Below are positions 1-11,400 of a stretch of 64,000 bases of DNA, one piece after another. The DNA lies in NCBI GenBank assembly GCA_020747065.1, contig JAGMVK010000001.1, forward strand, positions 2,728,001 through 2,792,000, read 5' to 3'. Made by a program: the position numbers and the translations under genes. Origin of the DNA: Cadophora sp. MPI-SDFR-AT-0126. Lineage: Eukaryota > Ascomycota > Leotiomycetes > Helotiales > Ploettnerulaceae. Within the stretch, counting starts at the first letter, position 1, and each line of letters begins with the position of its first letter. Below the pieces are notes generated by a model. That model saw nothing but the letters and a program-made list of their open reading frames with translations. It was not told the DNA's origin and did no database searches.

Positions 1-168
1 AGGGCAAGGGTGAGAAACTGGTTGCTGCTCTACGACACGGGTTTATTTGGTCCGAATCAGGTGTTCCATGATGGGCAGGAGAACCCGAACTGGCTTTCAA
101 CAACAGCTACTCGTTTGGATGGGGCTCTAAAGAGAGTGTCACACAGTTATGATGCCCTAGAGAGATAA
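1..168 (+). CDS. C-terminal end of an unidentified protein (5' truncated by window)
   Basis: Frame 1 is open from the first base to a TAA at 166-168 and gives 55 residues, including the stretches WLLLYDTGLFGPNQVFHDG and ATRLDGALKRVSHSYDALER. The composition (aromatic residues and Gly, then an amphipathic basic helix at the end) looks like real protein, not chance translation. I do not recognise the family. The upstream part lies outside the window. It converges on the RGS-type gene that follows on the minus strand, with about 170 bp between the two stops. Confidence 0.5.
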   Translation, partial: RARVRNWLLLYDTGLFGPNQVFHDGQENPNWLSTTATRLDGALKRVSHSYDALER

Positions 169-337
169 GACGACGCGAGAAACATATCTTGGAATTGCTT
201 GTATCAACTATCCAGTCCTCTGTCACTTTTCATCGCCTTTCCATAGGCATTGATCATTAGATAGTGGCTATCGACTTGTTTTGCCTCAAACCCAAATGAA
301 TATCTCAAAACCACAGTAAGTATTTTAGGCTGCGAAC

Positions 338-1896
338 TCAGAAGAAATTTCCTTTTGGGAGAGCAACAAAAATTACCGTCAACGGTATGGTAATGACTAC
401 TCCCCACATATTCGCCACCAAAACAATCTTATCCTGCAACACCCTCAAAGTCTCATCCTGCGTCCAAGTAATCTTGTCAAATACTTTTCTTATCAACAGC
501 TTCCTCTGATACTTCTCCACCCAGACCGCATCATCGAAACTATTCTTTGGCCCGAACGTCTGCATCGTCGATGGCCGGTAACTTGATCCATCGCCCTCAC
601 CTCTGAGTTCGTCTTCGCGATCATTTGGCCGAGAAGCCAACTGGACTATTCGATCCTCTGTGCTTCCAGAGGAGTTTCTGCGCATTTCACCGATCTCAGA
701 ATCGAGTTCCTGCTCCCATGGACGAAGATTTCGAGCGTGTGAGTGATGGAGTATCACACAGAGACCTTTGTAGGCTGTAACCATGGTCGATATACCCATG
801 AACCACTCGATGGCTGCGAAGATCCTCTACCATCGACTTGCGGTTGACAAGGTTAGAATTACCGCTATTGCGAAGCCGAAGATGGTGTTGGTGACGCCCA
901 TTGTTCTCACGAAGAAGACGCGAGGCTTGTTGCCATTGCAAATCGACCATCGAATGAAGTTCGGATGCGATTGACCTCGGAGGGTAGCTTCAGCAATTTT
1001 GACTGCTGGCTCGAGAGCGGAAGGGTGAGTCGTGTGCTGCAGTGCGTGTAGACAACGTGCACGGTCTCGGTGAGATATATTGAGTTCTCGAGGAGCAGTA
1101 AATGCGAGATAATGTCTCATCACTCGGTTGATCTGGTCTCTCTCATGGGTTGGATAGTGGCTGCACTTGTCAGCGAGAAGTTTCGTAGCATTTGAGACCG
1201 CTGTACCTACAAGGTTGCCATTTCAGGCCGGCTTGAGCCACAACCTCTGCGTCGCTAGGCACAGCTGTTGACCCTGATGTTACAGACGGAGATTCTCTAA
1301 GCTCGCTTTCCATGTGATTGTGGGCTGTTCTCAGATCTTGAGCCGACCCTTGCGAAGTGCTTGTATTGAGGACCAAGCTCTTTCCGTCGTATCTTGTCTC
1401 CATCAAGGCATTGCTAGCTTCTCGTCTGGTTTCCTTTCTTTCTCCTTTTCCCCCATCCTTGGTCAAGTCAGGAACATTTATTTCTGGAAGGAATTCAGGC
1501 GAGAGTGCTTTCTCTTTTTCAGGCAAAGCCTCGAAGCGCCGAACATAATCCTTGAACCACAGATAGAACTGCATATTCTCTGCGCTGAATTCGACATACA
1601 CCAAGTAGTCCATGAAGTCGTTCAACGAAAATGGCTACGGATAGCATTAGTGCAACTCTTTGTCCAGATAATTTAACATACCGGCAAAGTTCTGTTGTCA
1701 AGAATATTTTCAAAGGAAAGTCCTTCCGGAATTGCTCTTTCAGAATCTATAATATGTCAAAATAGTTGCAAATTCAGCAGTAATGGTTGTTGCACGCACT
1801 TTTAGCTCGTTCGAGATATCGGGCACAGTCTTTGGCATTGATCGGGCCAACTGGCATATGGAAGTAGTTGGGTCGACGATGAAACAGGACAGACAT
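338..1896 (-). CDS. RGS-domain seven-helix-type membrane regulator of G-protein signalling, interrupted by an in-frame TAG
   Basis: RGS proteins stimulate the GTPase of G-alpha subunits. Four exons fit in phase: 1896-1800, 1746-1682, 1634-1207 and 1160-338, with introns of 46-53 nt. The protein starts MSVLFHRRPNYF. The RGS box is clear around residues 35-90 (SFENILDNRTLP joined to PFSLNDFMDYLVYVEFSAEN and QFYLWFKDYVRRF). The second half has the block ALQHTTHPSALEPAV and RGQSHPNFIRWSICNGNKPR, followed by hydrophobic segments (TNTIFGFAIAVILTLS; FAAIEWFMGISTMVTAYKGL; near the C-terminus IVLVANMWGVVITIPLTVIFVAL). This is the layout of the common fungal RGS protein with C-terminal membrane helices. 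The oddity is a TAG at 829-827. It sits in the same frame as both flanks, between STASRW and RIFAAIEWF. No splice pair of workable length removes it in phase. The product is 470 codons if read through; otherwise it loses its membrane part. It is a recent pseudogene, a readthrough case or a sequencing error. Confidence 0.8.
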
Positions 1897-3632
1897 GATC
1901 CATAGCAATTTTGTCAAATGATTGAACTCGTGAAGGGAACGAGTAAGTTCGAAGGTCACCAATTCTATTCGAATAGTGGTAAAATTTCAACACACTCCAA
2001 GCACAAGGAAGAAAGAGGCTGAAATTGACAGGGTTGCTGGGAAGGGAAGCTGCATATCTGTCAACCACATGGCTACCAGGGAGTATTATACTTGTACGAG
2101 TCCCAGTAAGCGGGTGTACAGAGTATCTTTTGAAAGCCCAAAAACTCAATTCGAGCTGGGCGAGTGTTGGAAGACATCAGGAACTTTGCTGGTTGGCCAA
2201 ACCAATAACGCCGCGGATCTTGCTCCAAATCTGACTGGGCCGAAGCAAGGACGAGCGTAAAATGTTCCCACCACGCGGCAGAGTAAAAGCCAGATGAACG
2301 TCAGGAACATGTTCCGTAATCGTAGATTCCGTGTCTTGACGTGGTAGTATTTTACTTTTGATGTTACGTTCCAAAAACTTCTTGTTTGCGTTTGATCCGG
2401 CAGGGAAGCTGAGTAGCACGGCCACTCAGCAGTCCTTTGGACATCTCCTGATTCCACGACTCAATCACGGATCTCAGCATTTATTCTATTCAATATTGCA
2501 TTCTAGGCCTCTCAAATGCTGCATCATCTGGAGGGTCTAAGGTGATGCAAGTATTCCATTAGTGTTGTAGATCCGGGACATTTGCGGGGAGCTGCGGCTT
2601 GACGTTTTCATCACAGGATCTTTCTCTGGTCCTGCCTCCAACTTCGAAGCGCCCAAAGATTTGAAGTTGTGCAACGTGGTATGCGACTGCATAATCTTCT
2701 GTGTGACTGTTTTTCTAAGATACCTACAATCTTAATTTTGAAGGAGGAAAGACATTCGGAGCGTTCTCTGAAGGATTGCTCTGCGATCTCGGATTACATT
2801 AGCCGTCGTCATGAGAGACGGGAGGCAGCGGGAGGGAAAATAGTGTGTTCTTGACAACCAATCAGTGCCAGTGATCGCAATTCGTTATGGTCTGGATTTG
2901 AGACCTGGAACTATCTGGTGGACAGTTATCGCTTGAATGGAGAAGCAGAAATTTTAAATGCTATGAGATATTCTGGCCATCTCCTGATCTAAAACGAATA
3001 GCCGGTGTGGCAGTCCCGAAAGCACAACTACTTCGATACATAAAGTTCTTCGCATCGATTTGAATCAGCCCGAAAGCCTTGTCAAATCTCATGTTACAAA
3101 CAGGGCTTCTGTTTACTGGTTTCAGGAGATCTTAAATCAGAATTATTGTGGCTAGTACACTTCTCATTTGTCTTGTATTTACTGGCAAGGATCAACACCC
3201 TGCTCGCTTCGAGCTAGCCGAATTGCCCCTTAATCAAAGTTGAGGAAAGTCAACAAACACGACACAAACAATTTTGAATCTAGTTATTCCACTGATACCA
3301 AGCTCTTGAGCTTTTATCTTCTTCCTTTGGCAATCTTTATTCTCAAGTATAGTATCGCCAAATTTGATCGCCAGATTCCCGAAAATGAAGATTGTTCAAC
3401 GACTCAAAACGCAGCTTGATCATCTGCCTCGAACTGGCTGGGATAATACACACATGTCACCTTAACCAGGTAAAAAAGTAGCTGGGACATAGCGAATTAG
3501 AATTTTGTGATTTAGCCCAGTCTCAGGTTTTGCTCTCTGACATTTTCCAAAATGAAAATTGTCCCCAGGAACCGGTTCCGGCCAACTCTCGACCCCAGCC
3601 ATCTGATAACATCCAAACTTCATCTGATCAGC
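1897..3632. other. Intergenic region, no supported gene
   Basis: About 1.7 kb between the 5' end of the RGS gene and the 3' end of the Cys-rich protein gene. Several short frames are open on the minus strand at 1900-2460, but they change frame repeatedly, show no domain I recognise and lack a convincing splice chain. The part from 2900 to 3600 is AT-rich and stop-rich in all frames. It probably holds the RGS promoter and the 3' UTR of the next gene. Confidence 0.5.
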
Positions 3633-4589
3633 CTATAGCAATCCCATAAGTGCAGCTAGTCCAACAAGCAGGCACGCCGTAGAGTATGGTACGCAAAGTT
3701 TCATAACAATGGAACCCCTAGATCCCCCGGCTTGCATCACTTCTCCGGCTTTAGCGAGGGTCTGCGTTGAAGCTGCCTGCTGCGTTACGGTGACCGTTGC
3801 AAGTGGAGTCCGTATAGCGCTCACACTATTCTGCGTCACAGCAGAAGTTGCAGAAGTAGATCCGAATTGATCATCGGCAGAATTTGAATTCGTAGGACTG
3901 GCGCTGAGGATACTGGCGTTGACAACATGAATACATCCATTTGGCGAACACTCTGACGCCGATGGACAGCATCCTCCTCCTGTTTCTTCGGAACATTGAA
4001 CAGTACCTTCTATACACATTGGAGGATTATCCTCGGAAGGCTCACAATCGAATTTGTCTGCTGACGAGTTGCAACAAGCGATACCAGATGGCGTAAACTT
4101 GGCGGGATAACATGCCATCGTGACTGGGCAGCATATGTCCTGGCATCTTTCGTAAGTCGGTTTTCTTATTATTGAATAGCCACTTACTAGCTGACCGAAA
4201 CTCTCACAGCTGTTCAACTGATCTCCACATGTGTAAAAAGGAATGTTCTTCGGCGACCGGCCAATCAACTTCCAGTCAGACTTGCCCTGCACAGCTTCCT
4301 CGACTTTGCGCATAGGTAGAAACAGTTGTATTCCATTGTCCTGATTATATCCCACTTCTTCATGTCGTTTTGCTTTCAAAAAGCCCTGACCTCCCATAGC
4401 ATGATAATAAACGTGCGATGCGAAGAGGATACCAATAATCATGACAATGACCATCACAAGCGCAATGCCCCAAAGCCACAAGCGGCCGTTCGAATTACAT
4501 CGACGAGTTTGAGAGCTTCTGGAGTCAGAGGACGAGTGGGAGGGCGTGGTCGTCAGGGTTCGGTACTCCAGCGTGGGTTGACGAATCAT
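3633..4589 (-). CDS. Cys-rich membrane-anchored extracellular protein, unknown function
   Basis: A single exon of 318 residues. The N-terminus is Ser/Thr-rich and basic (TLTTTPSHSSSDSRSS, then RRCNSNGR), followed by one strong membrane segment at about residues 40-59 (WLWGIALVMVIVMIIGILFA), so the orientation looks type II. The rest carries some 20 cysteines between residues 120 and 225, with pairs such as CQDICC, IACCNSS and GGGCCPSASECSPNGC. A Ser/Thr/Val-rich stretch follows, and then a hydrophobic C-terminal tail (YSTACLLVGLAALMGLL) that resembles a GPI-attachment signal. The double-Cys spacing is common in fungal secreted or GPI proteins with disulfide knots. I do not know a named family. 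Having both an N-terminal anchor and a GPI-like tail is unusual; an unseen upstream exon with a cleaved signal peptide could explain it. Confidence 0.7.
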   Translation of the reverse strand: MIRQPTLEYRTLTTTPSHSSSDSRSSQTRRCNSNGRLWLWGIALVMVIVMIIGILFASHVYYHAMGGQGFLKAKRHEEVGYNQDNGIQLFLPMRKVEEAVQGKSDWKLIGRSPKNIPFYTCGDQLNSCESFGQLVSGYSIIRKPTYERCQDICCPVTMACYPAKFTPSGIACCNSSADKFDCEPSEDNPPMCIEGTVQCSEETGGGCCPSASECSPNGCIHVVNASILSASPTNSNSADDQFGSTSATSAVTQNSVSAIRTPLATVTVTQQAASTQTLAKAGEVMQAGGSRGSIVMKLCVPYSTACLLVGLAALMGLL

Positions 4590-4982
4590 TGGTAGATTCG
4601 AGTTGGATTAGGACAAAGCGTATGGTCTGGAGAATAAGGAGCAGCAAAGTGAAGGTTAAGTAGCCAGAGCGATATAATGTACTTTCCAATGCCATCTATG
4701 TAGAAAGAGAGTGAATATGAGGAAGTTTCGGTGAAGTATGCTAGGTGTGAAGTAAGGTTATGATATTTGAGGACATGAATGAGGGGAACTTATGTTCAAA
4801 TAGAAAATCTGAGAGGGAAGGTGCGGCATGATAAGGTGAGAGCTTGCCATATTGAGAAGTTGGGTCGGATTGTACATATTCCCAGGAAGCGAAACAGCCA
4901 AATAGGGAAGCGTCGACCACGGGTAGAACCTCAACCAACAAGGAAGTAGAATTTCAATAGAGCATCGACGCTCTAAAGATAT
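4590..4982. other. Intergenic region, nothing recognised
   Basis: Short AT-rich spacer between the Cys-rich protein start and the oxygenase remnant. It should contain the promoter of the Cys-rich gene. Degraded C-terminal sequence of the oxygenase may continue into its right end. No conserved frame seen. Confidence 0.4.
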
Positions 4983-5604
4983 TCAGCTTTCCGATAGGAG
5001 CAACTTACAGTACTGGAAATGTTCAAATAGAACCAGACTACATATGTGCCCTACGTGGGTAAGTTCAGACCCTCTCGTTGAAATTGAATCCAAAAGGAAG
5101 TGAACTAATACAATCCGTCTGCGCTCTTGAAAAACTCGTTGCATCGTGATCATGAAACGATCATTACTGACTCGCTGGAGGAAGTCGCCAATGTTGACTA
5201 CGATGATACCGTGGATTGGTATTGCCTTGAACCATTCGCCATCTCGCGTCCAGATCTGTAATCCACCAATGAGATCTTGCCAAAGTAAAATGAAACATTG
5301 AAGGTCTGTAGGAGAGCGCAAGGCATCATCTTACTGCTGTTTGATCTACGGACTTGTCTGAGTAGCAGTTGTACACTCCGTCAGCACCAGGATATGTAAC
5401 GAGGGTATCGAAATGGTTTTCTTCCAGAGCAAGTGCCACACAAAAAGACGAATCAATTACCGCGCAAGCAACAGGCATTATTGCCAATACGATGGGATCC
5501 TGGAAAGTACAACATATACGTGTTGCGTCTTTTTTAGAAGACCTTCGCCGTTGTTTCCTGACTTCTTGCGGGCTTACAGACTTTGCAGATGAAGGTGTCA
5601 ACAA
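4983..5604 (-). pseudogene. Remnant of a 2-oxoglutarate/Fe(II)-dependent oxygenase (isopenicillin-N-synthase-like)
   Basis: Two minus-strand frames carry consecutive blocks of the fungal 2OG-Fe(II) oxygenase family. The upstream block reads ALALEENHFDTLVTYPGADGVYNCYSDKSVDQTAV. After a frame change the downstream block reads TDLQCFILLWQDLIGGLQIW, DGEWFKAIPIHGIIVVNIGDFLQRVSNDRF and QRVFQE. In working members the junction is a Gly-x-Gly-x-His-Thr-Asp stretch carrying two iron ligands (HxD). Here it is out of frame, and the residue at the His position is Pro (RSPTD). A second frameshift follows QERR: the expected block FGFNFNERV appears in another frame just downstream. No methionine-led N-terminal half is visible. 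Two frameshifts plus a missing iron ligand mean it is not functional. It lies head to head with the acyl-CoA oxidase gene. Confidence 0.75.
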
Positions 5605-6016
5605 TCATTCTTTCGCTTCTCCTATCTCCAGCCGAGACCGGGAATCAACATGCAGGCTCGGCTTCTTGTGATTGGTCGGCAGTGTCGGAGTGTCTCGAAA
5701 AAGTTGTCCAACCCGAACCTCGGTTCAATTTTTTTATCAAGAACAGATAATCAAGGGGCCGATGAAAGGGCTCCGTATTTTCTCCAAGAATCTCCACAAA
5801 ATCGCGGTGGGAATTTACTGACAGCAACTTTATGGAGACTAAGATGAGAGCTGGAACTGTGCCTCGGCACGGCGCTTTGGCGCGGCCAAGCCCGCCGTTC
5901 TCATGACGCCTACGAACTCTGCCTCTCGGCCGAGGGCCGACAATGAAGACAAACTTTATAAACATCGAATCCGAACCTCATTCGAACAATCATCTATTCA
6001 CTGTTATCTGCCAGAG
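5605..6016. other. Promoter region of the acyl-CoA oxidase gene
   Basis: About 410 bp between the oxygenase remnant and the acyl-CoA oxidase start. No conserved reading frame. It presumably holds the oxidase promoter and 5' leader, and perhaps unrecognisable N-terminal sequence of the decayed oxygenase. Confidence 0.4.
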
Positions 6017-8168
6017 ATGTCTCCAACTCCACAATGGGTCAAGGACCTAAAGCCGTCCGCTCCCCAAGGGACTGAACTCATCAAAGTCGAGAGAGAGAAG
6101 TCCAAAATCTCCGTCGACAAGCTCTCGAACTTCCTCTTCACTAAAGATGTTTTGGAGCGACAAGACAAGATTCTGAAGATCCTCGAAGCGGAGAAGGTGT
6201 TTGATAAGTCACAGAATTACTTCGATGGCAGGGTGGACAAGTTCAAGACGGCTTTGGCCAGGGCGAAGAGGTTGAGGCAGTTGCAAGTGAAGCACAAATG
6301 GAACCGTGACGATTATATGATGGCCAATGATTTGATATCTGAGCCAGGGCCATATGGGTTGCATGCTAGCATGTATTTGGTATGTCCGCTGCCTCGTCGT
6401 CCGATTGACAATTGCTGACTGCTTGTCTTGTTAGACAACTTTGGAAGGACAGGGCACACCGGAGCAGCATAAGCTCTTCCTAGAACCTGCGCAGAACTAC
6501 AAGGCCATTGGGTGCTACGCACAAACCGAATTGGGGCACGGGTCGAATGTGCGAGGACTGGAGACTACAGCGACATGGAATCCCGAGGACAAGACCTTCG
6601 TCCTACATTCGCCTCATCTCACGGCATCGAAATGGTGGATTGGATCTCTTGGACGTACAGCCAATCACGCTGTTGTTATGGCCCAATTGATCATTGCTGG
6701 CAAGCCATATGGACCGCATCCATTCGTATGCCAAATTAGAGACATGAAGACCCATGAGCCTCTTGAAGGAGTCCATGTAGGCGACATCGGACCAAAATTT
6801 GGATACAACACAATGGACAACGGTTTCCTGTTGCTCAACCATGTCAAAATCCCACATATCAATATGCTTGCGAAGTTCTCCCGGGTCGATCCAGAAACCA
6901 ATAAGTATGTCAAGCCATCTTCTCCTTCGTTGGTTTACGGCACCTTGACCTGGGTGCGATCTACCATCGTCCTGCAATCTGGAGGTGTGTTGGCCAGAGG
7001 TGTAACTATCGCTACAAGATACGCCGCTGTCAGACGTCAATTCCAGGATCGCGATGCTCCAACTGGTTCCCATGGGGAGAATCAAGTTCTTAACTACACG
7101 ATGGTTCAGTTTCGCCTTCTTCCTCTCCTGGCGGCCACTTTTGCTCTTCACTTTACCGGCAAGGCCATGATGGCTCTGTATCAAGAGAACCAAAAGCAAA
7201 TGCAAGCATCCGCAAGCACCGCTGATACGAACCGAGGAGCAGGGCCCGAAGAAACACACTCTGGCAGTGACCTTCTGGCAGATCTCCACGCCACATCCTG
7301 CGGTCTGAAAGCGCTCGGCAGCACTACTGCTGCCGAAGGTCTCGAAGTCTGCCGTAGAGCATGCGGTGGCCACGGCTACAGCTCCTTTGGGGGCATCGGA
7401 GCCTGGTATGCGGACTACCTGCCAACGACGACATGGGAAGGTGACAACTATATGTTGACTCAACAAGTAGCTCGCTACCTCCTCAAATCCGCGCGTGCCG
7501 TCCTCAAAGGCAACGCGCCGAACAACGACACCACCCGCATCTTCACCACGTTCCTCCAAAAGCAAGACATGGGCGCTGCGCATGACGTCCTCGGCTCAGA
7601 CAGCGATCTCGTCGCTGCGTTTGCATGGCGTACATCTTTCTTGACATTTGAAGCGCTGAAGCACCGCGATGTAGAGAAGAATTCCTGGAATTCCCTGTTG
7701 GTCGACTTCTGGAGACTCAGCACCGCGCACTCGCAGTACCTTGTAGTGAAGAACTTCTACGAGGCCTTGCAGAGCGAAAGTCTCCGGTACGAACTGGACC
7801 CGGCGACCATCGACGTCCTGCACAAGCTCTTCCGCCTCTATGCACTCAGCACGTTGGAGAAAGAAGCCTCGGAATTCTACTCCTCTTCAGCAGTCACCGT
7901 GCGTCAAATCCAACTTGCTCGAACGAAGGCTGTGATGAAGTTGCTGGAGGAGATCAGGCCACATGCCTTGAGCCTGGTTGATGCATGGCGGTTCCCTGAC
8001 TGGCAGCTCGATTCCAGTTTGGGGAGAAAGGATGGAAAGGTCTATGAGGATATGTTTTACAGAGCAAGCGAGCTGAATCCTTTGAATGGGTTAACGGTGG
8101 ATCCTTATCCTGATAGCGATGTTTTGATCAAGAAGGATGAGACGGCCAAGTTCAAGAGCAAATTGTAG
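6017..8168 (+). CDS. Peroxisomal acyl-CoA oxidase
   Basis: Catalyses the first, FAD-dependent step of peroxisomal beta-oxidation, converting acyl-CoA to trans-2-enoyl-CoA and reducing O2 to H2O2. Two exons, 6017-6379 and 6435-8168, with a 55-nt intron (GTATGT...TTAG), give 698 residues, the usual length of the family. The start MSPTPQWVKDL is the only Met upstream of the conserved block in frame. Visible family signatures are CYAQTELGHGSNVRGLE (FAD/substrate region), GGHGYSSFGGIGAWYADYLP and TTTWEGDNYMLTQQVARYL, whose Glu corresponds to the catalytic base. The C-terminus is SKL, a canonical PTS1 peroxisome-import signal. It lies next to the oxygenase remnant and converges on the alpha-glucosidase. 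Fungi usually have several acyl-CoA oxidases; which paralogue this is cannot be told here. Confidence 0.96.
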
Positions 8169-8494
8169 TTGATGGTATGCTTGTACAGTACGATTTATGA
8201 AAGCTTTTGAATAACGGTTGGGAAAATTACGAAATGGAACGATTCTGACAACCTCATAATCAGCTATGTGAAAATTCGGTGGCCCACATCCGGGAGTCAC
8301 CTGAATTTTTGTTTTGCCTTGTCGAGTGATTTTGAGCCCTGTCTTTCTAGACCTCAGAAATTGCACAGCATGATTGTCATCTCGATAGATAATCACTTTC
8401 TCCTCATTGATCTTGATGAACGACATTGTAGCCAGTATTTTCTTTACCTCGCTCAAGAGCTCCAACACCAGGGCACTTCAACATTCAGCATCCA
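8169..8494. other. Convergent 3' intergenic region
   Basis: Spacer between the stops of the acyl-CoA oxidase and the alpha-glucosidase. AT-rich, with no coding signal. It should hold both 3' UTRs and poly(A) sites. Confidence 0.5.
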
Positions 8495-11400
8495 TCACTT
8501 CTTAAGCACGATCTTGAAGTCTCTCGTCAGTGGCTTCCCAACTGGTACAACCAATTCCCCTTTCTTCGCATCAAACTTCCACCCATTGACGCTCTTGTCA
8601 TCAACCTCACATCCCTTCACATTACCCCCGAGGCCCAAAAATACAAGCCTCTCCACATTAACTCCCGATTTGTATCCATACTTACCCTTAACACTAAACG
8701 TCTTCCCATCAAATTCAAATTTGACATACGTGGTCCCCTTCTGCTCGAGGCTGATACCATCGTCGATGTACAACGAGCCGGAGGCTTTTCCATCACTACC
8801 AACTGGGACGAAGATCTCGAAATTCTTCTTTCTGAGATCTGTGGTTGTCATGGCGCTTTCGACGCGCTGAGGAACAATTACGCCGCCGCGGTAATGGAGA
8901 GGGATGTCCGTTAGGGCGACGTTATTGATTTGGATGGCCGCACCTCTGCCTTGAACCGGAGCGTGGGTGTAGAAGTCATAATAGATGTCTTTGGGGAGGT
9001 AAACGGAGACACTGGTGGAGCCTTCTTCGGTCACTGGTGATACAAGAATAGATGGGCCGTAGAAGTATTGTAGCTCAAGACCAAATGTAGCGGGATCTGA
9101 CGGGTAGATGTAGAACATGGGGCTGATGACTGGTGTGCCGTCTACGGTCTGCTCGTAGAATGCGGTGTAGATATAGTCAAGTAGTCGGTAGCGGATGTCG
9201 ATTACCTTTTTAGCGGCAGTAGTTACACTCGCCCATTGGTAGAACTCTTGAGCAATGTTGGGTTGATAGCCGTTGTGATTTCTGTAAAACGTGCTGAACG
9301 CACCCAAAGTCGCCCAGCGAGCACAAAGCGGCTCTGTGGTGTTATCTGCATATCCGCAAACATCGGAGCCGACCATGGGAACTTGATAGATGGAGGCAAA
9401 AGCAAGCATCGTTCGGATGGAGATCCGATAGCCTAGCCAAGAACTGACATTGTCGCCGAGCCAATGGCCAACATGTGCTCCTGCACCGGCGAAAGTACTG
9501 CGGGTAATAATGAGTGGTCTCTCAGCTGGACGGCGGTTCTCCATCGCATCTCTTGATGCAGTCGACATCACTGAGACTGTTAGTACCTGTCCGACTGAAC
9601 AAAGCTCGCGGTTCTACTTACTGGTCCCGTACAGATTGTGAGTATCGTACATGGCCAAACCATTTTGGTGGATGACATCCGTATTGACAGTGTGATTGGA
9701 GATGCCTCCACCCAAACCGTTATCTGTTCCAGCTGCATTATGAATTGCATACTTGGGGTAAAGCAGATCTCTACCAGGCAAACCCAGTTCTTTCCCAGAC
9801 GATTGCCGCTCTGCTATCAACGCATTCGAGACTGGTGAAGATACACCTGGCTGATCGATTTCTCTCCTCTCCTTGCTTCCGCCACATCCAGCTGGTTGAA
9901 AGGAGCAGGGGAAGCCAGGTAATGGGCGAGGTGGGCTACGGACTGGCGGTGCCTCGGGAGGAAACCCCACAGCTGCAGCGTATGGATCAGAGCAAGGAAA
10001 ATTGCATGGAAAGTTAGACGGCTCGTTCATATCGATCCAGAGTCCGTCGATGTCAATTCCATTCTTAGGCGAGAAGAATGTTGAGAATTCATTGTTCCAG
10101 TAGCTCTGGATATCTTTGTTGAACCCTAAGAAGGTAAGCACAGGTTCAACATAAGTCAAGTCTTCGCAGCCTCTCGCACAGTTGGGCAAGTATTACGGTA
10201 AACAATACACGTACAATCTGGAAACACGGTCACACCTGGCCATACAACTCCCAACCAAAAAGAACCATTGTCCCGTCTCAGAAATATCCCATCCTCTGCT
10301 CCACGCTGGTAAGGTGGGTATGGCTGATAAGCAACCGCCGGATCGACCATGACGATTTGTTTCTGGTTGTGAGCGTGGAGATAGTGGTTGATAGCTTGGA
10401 ACATATCCAAAGGGAATCTCTCAGGATCGAGAGAGAAAACCTAGGCCATCAGCTATGAACAAGCGGGTTACTAGACTCATCAACTTACTCTTCTTCGATC
10501 CATGTAATCGATATCAGTCCACTTGAAAAATGTTAGCGCCGTCAAACTCACAGGTTCAAAACCAAGATTCTGATTTCTAGAACATCGATTCTCGGACATG
10601 TCTTCGATCCGAGATCCTAGGTCGTAGAGCAGTCCTGGCGAGGAGAGAGTACATACCATTGTCTCCAATGGAATCCCAGCCTTCGAGTAGTTGTAAACGA
10701 CCTCTGCGACTGCGAAAGCATCTTCATAGCCATATCTGCAGTTGTGGAACCCAAAGGACCAGTAAGACTGCATAGCAGGTAACCCAACGACTTCAGCATA
10801 TTGCTGTGAAACTGCCACGGGAGTGGGACCAGCCATGAAGTAGAAATCGAGAACACCACCGAGGGTGTTGTATTCAAGATATTGGTCTTTCCCATTGGTG
10901 TTGTTGATCTTGATATCCATGCCATTGGAATTAGCGAAGAACACCCCGTGAGTACCAGTCGTCCTGTGTTCAAAGTACACAGGGTGGTTGCCATAGAGAT
11001 TTGCGCCTGCCGGAATAGCGTAAGAATCCTGAGACCATAGTGTACGAATATAGTCTGTGGTATTAAGGCGGAACGGATCTGAATGTTCACCCAAACCGTA
11101 CAAATTCGGGTTTGCTGGGAGAGAGGTTCTCAGTCTCAAGTACTGAGATTCGAACACGAGGCTTGCAGCTGAAGTATCAAATAGCACCTCTCCGTTCTTC
11201 GCTCGTGTGATGGAGAAGGAGAATGGAGAAGCGGTATATTTGAACTGAAGGGAAGCTTTCTTGGAATTGATCCCTCGAGAAGCTTCCGGACGTGGAAGCA
11301 CACTTGCTGGGATCTAATTAAAGTTAGTACTGTATTTACTAGCAGTAAACTCAAGAACGCAAGATGTGTCAAGGTCATCCATTCGTGAAGACTCAGATCC

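Noticed and set aside
827..845. Mini-intron GTAGAG...CGCAG covering the RGS stop codon
   Set aside because: It would be only 17-24 nt, below any workable fungal intron length, and removal would break or barely keep phase.
1802..2457. Minus-strand frames upstream of the RGS gene as an extra N-terminal exon or separate gene
   Set aside because: Frames shift repeatedly, and the MSVLFHRRPNYF start already matches the usual beginning of this protein type.
6603..7583. 326-codon minus-strand frame
   Set aside because: Antisense shadow of the acyl-CoA oxidase; no independent family resemblance.
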